A stretch of 64,000 bases of DNA from an uncultured Bacilli bacterium (GTDB taxonomy: Bacteria > Bacillota_I > Bacilli_A > RF39 > UBA660). The stretch lies in the NCBI GenBank assembly GCA_910580185.1, contig CAJTWC010000004.1:84717-148716 (forward strand). The letters run 5' to 3'. The position numbers and the translations under genes were made by a program. Below the pieces are notes generated by a model, which was given only the letters and a program-made list of their open reading frames with translations, was not told where the DNA came from and did not search any database. Shown piece by piece: positions 8,509 to 15,880 of the stretch (the first letter of the stretch is position 1; each line of letters begins with the position of its first letter).

Positions 8509-8757
8509 ATGAACAAATTACTTATTTCAGTTGAGGTCCCTTCGATTGAACAAAGTTTCGATTTGTTTATTCCTATTAATAAGAAAATGGGTACTATTAA
8601 AGAGTATATTATAAAAAGTATTCATGAATTATCAGGCGGAATATTAAATGATAAGAACTATCTATTTTTTGATATTGATACTGGCACTAAATATGGAAAT
8701 AACGTGTACGTAAAGGATAGCGGAATAAAAAACGGGGCAAGAATTATTATGGTTTAA
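8509..8757 (+). CDS. esaB: EsaB/YukD-like ubiquitin-fold protein of the type VII secretion locus
   Basis: Cytosolic protein of 82 residues with the beta-grasp pattern of the YukD/EsaB family: an N-terminal strand (LLISVEVPS), a central helix (GTIKEYIIKSIHELSGG), and a C-terminal NGARIIMV strand. EsaB is a small accessory component of Firmicutes-type (T7SSb) ESX systems and is needed for secretion in Staphylococcus. AAGGAGG precedes the ATG. It is the first gene after the G-tract promoter and is followed after 16 bases by a WXG100 gene. Sequence identity to characterised EsaB is low, so the call rests on size, fold pattern and position. Confidence 0.85.
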   Translation: MNKLLISVEVPSIEQSFDLFIPINKKMGTIKEYIIKSIHELSGGILNDKNYLFFDIDTGTKYGNNVYVKDSGIKNGARIIMV

Positions 8758-8773
8758 CAGGAGGTGAAAGAAC

Positions 8774-9052
8774 ATGAACTTAAAAATCGATTATCAAGCA
8801 ACAAGATCAACAGGTAACAACGTAAAGTCAAACGCTAGCGAATTTAAATCTTTATTAAATGATATTCATACTCAAAACGAAGATTTAAAACAACACTGGC
8901 AAGGTGCAGACGCTGATAGTTACACTTCAAAGATTACTGAACAAGAACAAGTAATGAACAAATTACAAGCAACAATGGATGAAATTGGTGATTACCTAAT
9001 TAAGGTTGCTAACGCTTATGAACAAGCAATGGAAGATAATAAAGTATCATAA
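8774..9052 (+). CDS. WXG100-family secreted protein (EsxA-like)
   Basis: 92-residue helical hairpin protein. WQG sits at the turn (about residue 41 on), after a helix starting RSTGNNVKSNASEFKSLL and before a second helix ending YEQAMEDNK. WXG100 proteins are secreted as dimers by ESX/type VII systems and can act as substrates and as chaperone partners for larger effectors. An excellent GGAGG site precedes the ATG. With the next gene it forms the first pair of the locus, both upstream of an internal terminator-like hairpin, suggesting they are made in excess over the later genes. Confidence 0.93.
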   Translation: MNLKIDYQATRSTGNNVKSNASEFKSLLNDIHTQNEDLKQHWQGADADSYTSKITEQEQVMNKLQATMDEIGDYLIKVANAYEQAMEDNKVS

Positions 9053-9070
9053 TTAAAGGAGGAATAGAAA

Positions 9071-9364
9071 ATGGCATCAGGATTTTCTGGTTTATCATAT
9101 AACCAAATAGGCCAAATAGCTAGTACTTTAAGAACAAAAGCAACTACTATGCAAAGCCTATTAGGTAGAGTTGAAACTGAACTTAGAAAAGTAGGAGATG
9201 AAGGAACATGGAGCGGTACTGCTGCAAGTGCTGCGTTTGAAGAGTTTAGCGCGCTAATAGCTAAGTTTCCAGAGTTCTATGAAGCAATAACTTCATGTGC
9301 TACATATTTAGATAAAGTAGTTGCTACTTATCAATCTGTTGATTCAGCAGTTACTGGTAGTTAG
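9071..9364 (+). CDS. WXG100-family secreted protein, second of the pair
   Basis: 97 residues, two helices with WSG at the turn (about residue 47), and an Ala/Ser-rich stretch after it (TAASAAFEEF). It lacks an obvious charged C-terminal YxxxD/E tail but contains YLDKVVATY near the end. An AAAGGAGG site precedes the start. It probably pairs with the 8774 product to form a heterodimer, as EsxA/EsxB pairs do; this partnering is inferred from adjacency. Confidence 0.9.
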   Translation: MASGFSGLSYNQIGQIASTLRTKATTMQSLLGRVETELRKVGDEGTWSGTAASAAFEEFSALIAKFPEFYEAITSCATYLDKVVATYQSVDSAVTGS

Positions 9365-9394
9365 TTTAAAAGGGCTATATAAAAGCTCTTTGAC

Positions 9395-9427
9395 AAAAAA
9401 ATGTTATTTATCTATAGCATTTTTTTG
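9395..9427 (+). terminator. Internal terminator-like hairpin after the WXG100 pair
   Basis: AAAAAATGTTA (9395-9405 region) pairs with TAGCATTTTTT (one T-G pair), ending in a T-run. It lies inside the type VII operon, between the first WXG100 pair and the rest, and would reduce but need not stop downstream transcription. No new promoter was recognised before 9443. Confidence 0.65.
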
Positions 9428-9442
9428 TGAGGGAGATTTATT

Positions 9443-9733
9443 ATGAAAATAGTTGCTGCAAGTAGTATCAATAGTGATGCTGCAAAAATAAAAGAGTATC
9501 TTAATCATTTGACATATAACATAAATTTTATCAAAGATTACGTTGATGCTTTACCACAATTATGGTCTGGTGAAGACGCAAGAAAGTTTACTGATAAGTA
9601 CAGAAATGAAGTCTTGCCAGCATTAAGAGAATATGAAAGAAATTTTGTAGAATATTATAATTTTTTGACAAAAGTGTATGACGTATTTAGAACTTTAGAT
9701 GAAAGTTATAACAAACCAATAAATACGGATTAG
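9443..9733 (+). CDS. WXG100-like small protein, LXG-effector partner type
   Basis: 96-residue two-helix protein with WSG (about 42-44) and a strongly helical second half (KYRNEVLPALREYERNFVEY). This pattern, together with the neighbouring 9747 and 10057 products and the large toxin at 10925, resembles the small helical proteins encoded upstream of LXG-type toxins that bind the toxin N-terminus for export. A GAGGGAG site precedes the ATG. Confidence 0.8.
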   Translation: MKIVAASSINSDAAKIKEYLNHLTYNINFIKDYVDALPQLWSGEDARKFTDKYRNEVLPALREYERNFVEYYNFLTKVYDVFRTLDESYNKPINTD

Positions 9734-9746
9734 GATGGTGGTTTAT

Positions 9747-10043
9747 ATGTATAGTATGGATTATGATGGTCTTAATGCTTTATACGAAGATCTTACCAGG
9801 TTTGTTAATGAAATGGTAGATGATATAAAAAACGCTAAAGACATCGTAGATAAAATGAATAATAAAGACCATTGGAAAGGCAATGGGTATGATGGTTATC
9901 AAAAAAAGTTTAGTGCGCTAGCTAGTAGATTTGGCGAGTATTGTAATGAAATGTACAAGCTTAATAATAATATTAAATCATCAATAGAAAGAATGAAAGT
10001 TATAGATGCACAAGTTGCATATAATCTAAGAAATATGCAGTAA
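9747..10043 (+). CDS. WXG100-like small protein
   Basis: 98 residues counted from the ATG at 9747, which has GGTGG five bases upstream; an ATG at 9735 is also in frame but lacks a usable site. WKG (HWKGNGYDGYQKKF) marks the turn between two long helices. It starts 13 bases after the preceding gene and is likely translationally coupled to it. Probable type VII substrate or export partner of the large effector. Confidence 0.8.
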   Translation: MYSMDYDGLNALYEDLTRFVNEMVDDIKNAKDIVDKMNNKDHWKGNGYDGYQKKFSALASRFGEYCNEMYKLNNNIKSSIERMKVIDAQVAYNLRNMQ

Positions 10044-10056
10044 ATGGAAATGAATT

Positions 10057-10572
10057 ATGGCATATGAAAATATAAATGTAAATAGTCTTAGAAGGGCATT
10101 AAATAAAATTGATAACATAAGTAGCAGTAATTATGAAAGCTTTGTTAATAAGCTTAGTAATTCAGAGTGGGCCGGAGGAATAATAAACAGAATAAGGACA
10201 GCTACTAATAAAGAAATCTCAGAAATAAAAGAAATACAAAAAAAGATTAATAAATATAAGACAGCATGTGATTATATAGAAGAGTATCAGGATTTAGACG
10301 ATGATATAAGAAGATATAACAACTCATTAGATTCATATGAAAGAGATAGGGATAGATATAATGATAAATTAAGTTCATATAAAAGAACAATGAGAAATTA
10401 CTCATCAAATGAACCAGAGATAAATAAAAACTATACTCAAAGTAGAATAGATAATTATAGTTGGAAATTATCTAACGTAAATTCTAAGATATCTGATATG
10501 AATTCTAAATTATCAAGTGCTAAATCAAGACAAGCAACACTTAGAACAAAGATAGATAATTTAATTGGTTAA
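10057..10572 (+). CDS. Coiled-coil protein of the type VII locus
   Basis: 171 residues, almost entirely helical and charged, rich in Ser, Asn, Tyr, Asp and Lys. The first 40 residues end with EWAGG, a WXG-like turn; residues 55-170 form a long coiled coil with repeated Tyr-Arg-Asp heptads (DIRRYNNSLDSYERDRDRY). No signal peptide. It resembles helical accessory proteins that sit beside LXG toxins in Firmicutes loci and may be a toxin-targeting or chaperone-like factor. No named family is claimed. Confidence 0.7.
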   Translation: MAYENINVNSLRRALNKIDNISSSNYESFVNKLSNSEWAGGIINRIRTATNKEISEIKEIQKKINKYKTACDYIEEYQDLDDDIRRYNNSLDSYERDRDRYNDKLSSYKRTMRNYSSNEPEINKNYTQSRIDNYSWKLSNVNSKISDMNSKLSSAKSRQATLRTKIDNLIG

Positions 10573-10584
10573 GGAGGAAAAGGG

Positions 10585-10896
10585 ATGAATAATAATTTAG
10601 GAAAGTTTTTACCAATAGGTACGGTGGTACTCTTAAAAGGAGCTAAAAAAAGACTTATGATAACTGGTTTTTGCTCTTTTGATGAAGCAAAGAAGGATAA
10701 AGCCTATGATTATACAGGATGTTTATATCCTGAAGGAATAATTTCTAGTAAACAAATGGCTTTGTTTAATCATTCACAAATAGAAAAAGTTTATCATCTA
10801 GGACTAAGAGATGAAGAAGAAAAACAATTTAAACAAAAACTAGTTGTTGAATTAAATAAATATGTACAAAAACAACAAGCTAATAAGCCACAATAA
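10585..10896 (+). CDS. DUF4176-type protein of type VII loci
   Basis: 103 residues. The start FLPIGTVVLLKGAKKRLMIT is the hallmark of DUF4176, a small beta-rich family found repeatedly in Firmicutes type VII toxin operons but without an assigned activity. The remainder contains a conserved YDYTGCLYPEG stretch and a helical C-terminal tail. AAGGAGG precedes the ATG; it ends 28 bases before the effector gene. The co-occurrence with WXG100 genes and EssC supports a role in handling or exporting the effector. Confidence 0.8.
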   Translation: MNNNLGKFLPIGTVVLLKGAKKRLMITGFCSFDEAKKDKAYDYTGCLYPEGIISSKQMALFNHSQIEKVYHLGLRDEEEKQFKQKLVVELNKYVQKQQANKPQ

Positions 10897-10924
10897 TAGA
10901 AAAAAGAAAAGGAGGTAAAACTTT

Positions 10925-13900
10925 ATGGGAACTTATAATGTTAGTAAAATAGAAGGTTGGCTTAAAGATTTTACCTCTGCTAAAGATAAATTTACTAATA
11001 CATATTATAGTGATTATAAAAATAGTTATGTAAGAAGTTGCAATGATTCTGCAGTAACAAGAATGCGCAATAAATTAAATCAGCATTATGATAGAATAAA
11101 TAGAATAAATAAAAGGATAAAAGATGTTTGGGATGACTTTTTATATGATTTAAAAGCTATCGACAATAGACTTGCTGGAGGCAAAGGAAGTGCTAATGAC
11201 TCAGCAGTTGCATCAAAACTTTCTAAATTACCAACGTTAAAAGAATATAGTGCAACCCTCAAAACCAGGATAAATTCATCATCAGCGGTTGTTGGAACAG
11301 TTGATAAAATAGGATGGTCTGAAGATAGAACAGCTTTAGAAAACATTGATTATGTTTTAGATAGAACTGAGGCTACTATAACAGTTGCCGGTACATCAGT
11401 AATAGAGGGGATAGGTAAATTTGGTGAAGGAATAATGGACGCATGTGCACCTATTGTAACAGAAGCTTATTGTTGGTATCATCTTACCTATACTGAAGGC
11501 TTTACAGAAGAAACTGCAGAAGAAGCAAGGCAAAATTCTAGAGATTTTGTTGCTAAAGAACATGTGAAATCCGCTTTCGAAGATGCATATAGTGAATCTT
11601 TACGCGAAAGAGCTTATGGTTTTGATACTATAAGAAGTGTTGGAAATGAAATTGGTGAAGTAGTCCCCGCTGCTGTTATATCGATGATTCCAGGAGTAGG
11701 ACAGGTTCTTGGCCCTGCCGTTTATGGAGTTGCTAAATCTGGTAATCATATAGAAGAAAATTTTCAGGACGAAAATAATGGATATTTAGAAAGTATTTTA
11801 AAAGGTTATGCTGAAGGTGTTTTTGATGGACTTTTCTTTGCGGCTGGTATGAAAGGTGATGCAGTAATGAAATCTGCTGCTAAGGAAATAGTAAAAGAAG
11901 GTGGGAAAGCGACTTTAAAAAAAGGTGGAATTTTATTTGCAAAAACTATTTATGAATGTGGTTGCTCTGTAGCGCAGGATGGCTCTAATATTTTGATAGA
12001 TTCTATATTTTTAGATGGACCAGTGCAAGCTAGTGATGGTAGTGTAATTCAAAATCCGAGTTTTCTTGATAAATTAAATTATTGTTTTGAACAATCTGGT
12101 GGTATGAAGGGTATGGCAACTTCTATGTTGACAGCTACAGTTTTATCCTCAGTATCAGATGCAGTAGATTTAAGAGGTATAAAAAACGTTGATACAAATA
12201 CAGCTCTTAAAAACGTAGATATTAATACTTCTAGTACTAGAAAATCTATGAGTAATGTTAATTCTAAAAATATTGATATTACATCTAAATCTAATAAGTC
12301 AATTAGCGGTGCTTCTAAAAACGCTACAGATATTAATTCTAATAATGTTAAAAAATCTGTTAGTGATATAAAAAATAAAGATATTAATATTAAATCTAAA
12401 AATAAAGGAAATACATTTATTGGTGATAAAATAGGTGGTTCTGCATCAGATCCAGATGTACTTAAAAAAATAGATGAGTTACGTAATTCTAAGGCAGTTA
12501 ATACTAGTAACTCGAAAAATATAAATGTTAAACCTAATAATGATGTTAAAATAAATCCTTTATCGAAGGAATATGATGATTTACTAAAGAAAACGAAAGA
12601 ACCATGGTTCATTCAGGCTAAGGAAGCAAGAGATAATGGATGGGCATGGAATTTAAATGAAGTAAGCGAAGTAGATAATATAGTTAAACGTATGGGTGAA
12701 TTAGAAGGTAATTTAGGAATAAAAAATACAGGTATTCCAGAATCTAAAATTTATGATTATTCTGGGGCAAAAAAAGAAGCAGATGAATTAGCTCGTAAGA
12801 TTAGTAAAGAACCAATACCAGGATATGAAAATATAGATACAAATTCTCCAGAATATCAAAAAGCTTTAAAGGAATATTATTCAAAACCAAGCCCATCGGG
12901 GAAACAAGATTTATCACAGATAGAAAATCCATTTTTAAAACAAGCTGATAAAGTTAAGACACAAAATATAGATTTAAATAAAAACATAACCTCTAAAACA
13001 CTAAATAAAAATTTATCTAAAATGCAAAGCTTACCTAAAACTTTAGCTGGTGTATTTGCTAGTGTACCTGCTGCTCTTTCAAAAATGAAAAATGTAGATA
13101 TAACTCCAAATTCTAAAATATTTAAGAAAATACAAGATCAAGGATTATATCACTTTACAGATGAAGTAAGTGCTAAGAAAATATTAGATAGTGGTTATAT
13201 AAAAGAATCTAGTCACTTTACTTCGTACGGTAAAAAAAGAACATTTATGTTTGCTGGTGTACCATCGGTAGAGGATACTTGTTTAAATAGTGTCTTTGAT
13301 TATAAAAAAACTGCTGTTAAATTACATCCATCTGATGCAGAAATAGGTAATTTACAGTATAGAAAGTATAGTGATTCTGCTGTTTCCTCTATTGGAAATT
13401 ATGATATAACAAATAGTTCTCCGGAAATAGCTTATTTAGTTTTAAAAGAACAAGACGGTGCTTTAAAATATGTTGAAGTTCCTAAAGTAGAATATGATAA
13501 TTATAATCCTCATTTTAATGACAATGTTATTAATAAAACAGTTGAAAATGCAAGAAAAAAACTTTATCAAACTACGGTTGGTATGTCATCTGAATATGAT
13601 AATGTTATTAAAGGAGTTAAACAATATTCTACTGATTTTAAAGATAAATTGTATAAAATGACTAAAAAATCGACTAATACAAATATAGATACGAAAAAAC
13701 TTAATGTAAATAAAACTAATAATTCCAATGGCTTTAAAATAGTAGAAGATATAACAGGTGGAGCTGCAGCTGATGAACAAGTATTAAAGCAAGTAGATGA
13801 AATATTAGATATTAATGCAAACAATGCTAATGATTCTAATAAAACCATTAAAAATATCAATGTAAAACCTCGTAATAATGCTGCTAAATACCTGGATAAC

Positions 13901-14620
13901 TTAAATGTTGATGATTCTAAAGTAGGTAAGCAAATATCATTAATGGCAAAAGAATTTGACGTTTCTGAAAAAGAAATGAAAAAAATATTGGATAAAAAAA
14001 TCGTTTCTTTTGTTGATAATTCTGATATTGGAATAAGAATATCAAATGAAAATTTATATAATGTTTTAAAATCTGGTGAAATTAAAAATCAATTTCAAAC
14101 AGGAACAACTAGCGGGGCTAAAATGCTCGATATGAGAACATGGGTGGAAAAAGAATTATTTAATGCTCCAGAAGATTTGGCAGATGCTGATAGACCTATT
14201 TATGGTATGCTTTTCCCGAAAGGGGATAAGAACTATATTGTTAATGGTCCAAACGCCGAAACGTATGGTGATGTAGTTTGTATTTTTAAAAAAGAAAAAA
14301 TTATCAATGATACTACTTTAACATGTGGAGATTCTTTAGAATATTATAATCAATTGAACGCAATTGAAGCATCTAATCCTGAGTTTACAGGTGCAGCAAC
14401 TAAAATATTTGGATTTAAAGATTCTCTAGATGAAATAAAAAATTCAGAATTTCAAGATACATTTAATAGAGGATTGGGTTATTTTGAAGCCCAATTGCAT
14501 GGAAATTCCTCTCATAGCATTGATAATATTGAAAAAATATTGTTTACATCTGAACCAAATAAAAAACTTATAAAATTATTAAAAAAGAAAAAAATTGATT
14601 GGGAAGTAGTAACATTATAA
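10925..14620 (+). CDS. Large type VII effector with two ADP-ribosyltransferase-like regions
   Basis: 1231 residues. Residues 1-110 are helical (LXG-like targeting position). About 145-420 are Gly/Ala-rich and partly hydrophobic (EVVPAAVISMIPGVGQVLGP), as in the middle of polymorphic toxins. About 420-530 are low-complexity Asn/Asp/Ile/Lys repeats (NVDIN, NIDIT). Region A (about 735-885) begins GLYHFTDEVSAKKILDSGYI, like the His-containing strand of ART folds. Region B (about 1000-1231) has GIRIS, RPIYGML, YGDVVCIFKK, TTLTCGDSL and YFEAQLHG, resembling ART toxin domains with a catalytic Glu-x-Gln type motif. A linker (GGSASDPDVLKKIDEL near 504 and GGAAADEQVLKQVDEIL near 945) occurs before each region. 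Start: AAAAGGAGG upstream. The next gene, an ADP-ribosylglycohydrolase, fits as its antidote. The ART assignment is from motif memory, not a search. Confidence 0.75.
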   Translation: MGTYNVSKIEGWLKDFTSAKDKFTNTYYSDYKNSYVRSCNDSAVTRMRNKLNQHYDRINRINKRIKDVWDDFLYDLKAIDNRLAGGKGSANDSAVASKLSKLPTLKEYSATLKTRINSSSAVVGTVDKIGWSEDRTALENIDYVLDRTEATITVAGTSVIEGIGKFGEGIMDACAPIVTEAYCWYHLTYTEGFTEETAEEARQNSRDFVAKEHVKSAFEDAYSESLRERAYGFDTIRSVGNEIGEVVPAAVISMIPGVGQVLGPAVYGVAKSGNHIEENFQDENNGYLESILKGYAEGVFDGLFFAAGMKGDAVMKSAAKEIVKEGGKATLKKGGILFAKTIYECGCSVAQDGSNILIDSIFLDGPVQASDGSVIQNPSFLDKLNYCFEQSGGMKGMATSMLTATVLSSVSDAVDLRGIKNVDTNTALKNVDINTSSTRKSMSNVNSKNIDITSKSNKSISGASKNATDINSNNVKKSVSDIKNKDINIKSKNKGNTFIGDKIGGSASDPDVLKKIDELRNSKAVNTSNSKNINVKPNNDVKINPLSKEYDDLLKKTKEPWFIQAKEARDNGWAWNLNEVSEVDNIVKRMGELEGNLGIKNTGIPESKIYDYSGAKKEADELARKISKEPIPGYENIDTNSPEYQKALKEYYSKPSPSGKQDLSQIENPFLKQADKVKTQNIDLNKNITSKTLNKNLSKMQSLPKTLAGVFASVPAALSKMKNVDITPNSKIFKKIQDQGLYHFTDEVSAKKILDSGYIKESSHFTSYGKKRTFMFAGVPSVEDTCLNSVFDYKKTAVKLHPSDAEIGNLQYRKYSDSAVSSIGNYDITNSSPEIAYLVLKEQDGALKYVEVPKVEYDNYNPHFNDNVINKTVENARKKLYQTTVGMSSEYDNVIKGVKQYSTDFKDKLYKMTKKSTNTNIDTKKLNVNKTNNSNGFKIVEDITGGAAADEQVLKQVDEILDINANNANDSNKTIKNINVKPRNNAAKYLDNLNVDDSKVGKQISLMAKEFDVSEKEMKKILDKKIVSFVDNSDIGIRISNENLYNVLKSGEIKNQFQTGTTSGAKMLDMRTWVEKELFNAPEDLADADRPIYGMLFPKGDKNYIVNGPNAETYGDVVCIFKKEKIINDTTLTCGDSLEYYNQLNAIEASNPEFTGAATKIFGFKDSLDEIKNSEFQDTFNRGLGYFEAQLHGNSSHSIDNIEKILFTSEPNKKLIKLLKKKKIDWEVVTL

Positions 14621-14646
14621 TAATGGATTTATGGAGATGATAAATA

Positions 14647-15852
14647 ATGGATAAGAATATTACAATAAATGAAAATGATAAGGTTATTTCTAGTAATAAT
14701 GATAAACTTTTAGTTGTTAAAGATTATGACATTGATATTGATAATTTAGATAAAAAAGCTTATGTTATTGATCTTGCCGGAAATATATATGAAGAAATTA
14801 CTATAGGAGTTATAATTAAATTTGGCTATTGGAAAAGAGAAAATATTACATTTGGGGAATATAAAAAAAGATATTATATGGAAAAAATTTTTGAAAATGC
14901 ATTGTTAGGCTTTGCTATTGGAGATGCTTTCGGTCTTCCCTATGAATTTCTTGATAGAGAGAAAGTTAGGAAGATTTCTGGTGATGCTATTATGTCAGGT
15001 GGTTTTCATAATATGCCCGCTGGAACATGGAGTGATGACACGTCTTTGGTAATTGCTACGATTGATTCTTTAATTAGCGTTAGTTCAATAAATTATGATG
15101 ATATAATGAAAAAATTTTCTGAATGGTTAACTCAATCAAAATATACTCCATTTGGTAAATGTTTTGGTGTTGGGAATACTACTAATAATGCCATAAATAG
15201 ATATATTAAAGGAGTTATAGCACTTAATTGTGGTGGAAAAGATTTTTATGATAATGGTAATGGTTCTTTGATGAGGATTTTACCCATATCTTTATATTGT
15301 ATTTTTAATAATTATTCATTAGAACAACAAGCGCAAATAATTAATAATATATCATCTTTAACCCATGCTCATGAAATTAGCAAAATGGGATGTTTAATAT
15401 ATACGGAATTTTTGAAAGAAATTATAATAAGTAAAAATAAAAGTCTTGCATTAAAAAAAATATGCAACGTAGATTATGCTAAATTTTATAGTGAATCAAC
15501 GATACAATGCTATAAAAAATTATTGTCATTGAATTTTGAAAATATTAACGATCAAAAAATAAATCAAAGTGGGTATGTAGTAGATACTTTAGAAGCCGTT
15601 ATATATTCGATTTTTAGAGGCACTGATTATAAAAATACGATATTAACCTCTGTAAATTTAGGATATGACACAGATACAGTTAGTGCTCTTGCTGGTGCTA
15701 TAGCTGGTATAATTTATGGTGAAAATGATATTCCAGAGGATTGGATAATAGAATTACAAAAGGAAGAATATTTAAGAAGTGTAGCTAAAAATTTTTCTGA
15801 CTTTATATATAGTGATATATTAGCAAAAAAAGCTCAGAAAAAGAAAATTTAA
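14647..15852 (+). CDS. ADP-ribosylglycohydrolase family protein, likely immunity factor
   Basis: 401 residues. From about residue 82 the protein is a DraG/ARH-type hydrolase that removes ADP-ribose from modified targets: GDAFGLPYEF, then GTWSDDTSL (metal-binding Asp pair, about 127-135), NGNGSLMRI, THAHE, and GYDTDTVSALAGAIAG (about 338-352). All the metal-ligand motifs look intact. The first 80 residues are an extra domain not needed for ARH activity (acidic, with a beta-like DLAGNIYEEITIGVIIKFGYW section). It lies 26 bases after the toxin gene with a GGAGATGA site. The arrangement parallels the Serratia Tre1-Tri1 type VI pair, where an ARH with an N-terminal extension protects against an ART toxin. 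Hydrolase family is firm; immunity is inferred. Confidence 0.88.
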   Translation: MDKNITINENDKVISSNNDKLLVVKDYDIDIDNLDKKAYVIDLAGNIYEEITIGVIIKFGYWKRENITFGEYKKRYYMEKIFENALLGFAIGDAFGLPYEFLDREKVRKISGDAIMSGGFHNMPAGTWSDDTSLVIATIDSLISVSSINYDDIMKKFSEWLTQSKYTPFGKCFGVGNTTNNAINRYIKGVIALNCGGKDFYDNGNGSLMRILPISLYCIFNNYSLEQQAQIINNISSLTHAHEISKMGCLIYTEFLKEIIISKNKSLALKKICNVDYAKFYSESTIQCYKKLLSLNFENINDQKINQSGYVVDTLEAVIYSIFRGTDYKNTILTSVNLGYDTDTVSALAGAIAGIIYGENDIPEDWIIELQKEEYLRSVAKNFSDFIYSDILAKKAQKKKI

Positions 15853-15880
15853 AAATTAAAATAAGTAGGAGAGAGTAAAA

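Noticed and set aside
12079..12612. Minus-strand frame of 177 codons inside the effector gene
   Set aside because: It mirrors the low-complexity Asn/Asp/Lys repeat region, has no start context and no family resemblance.
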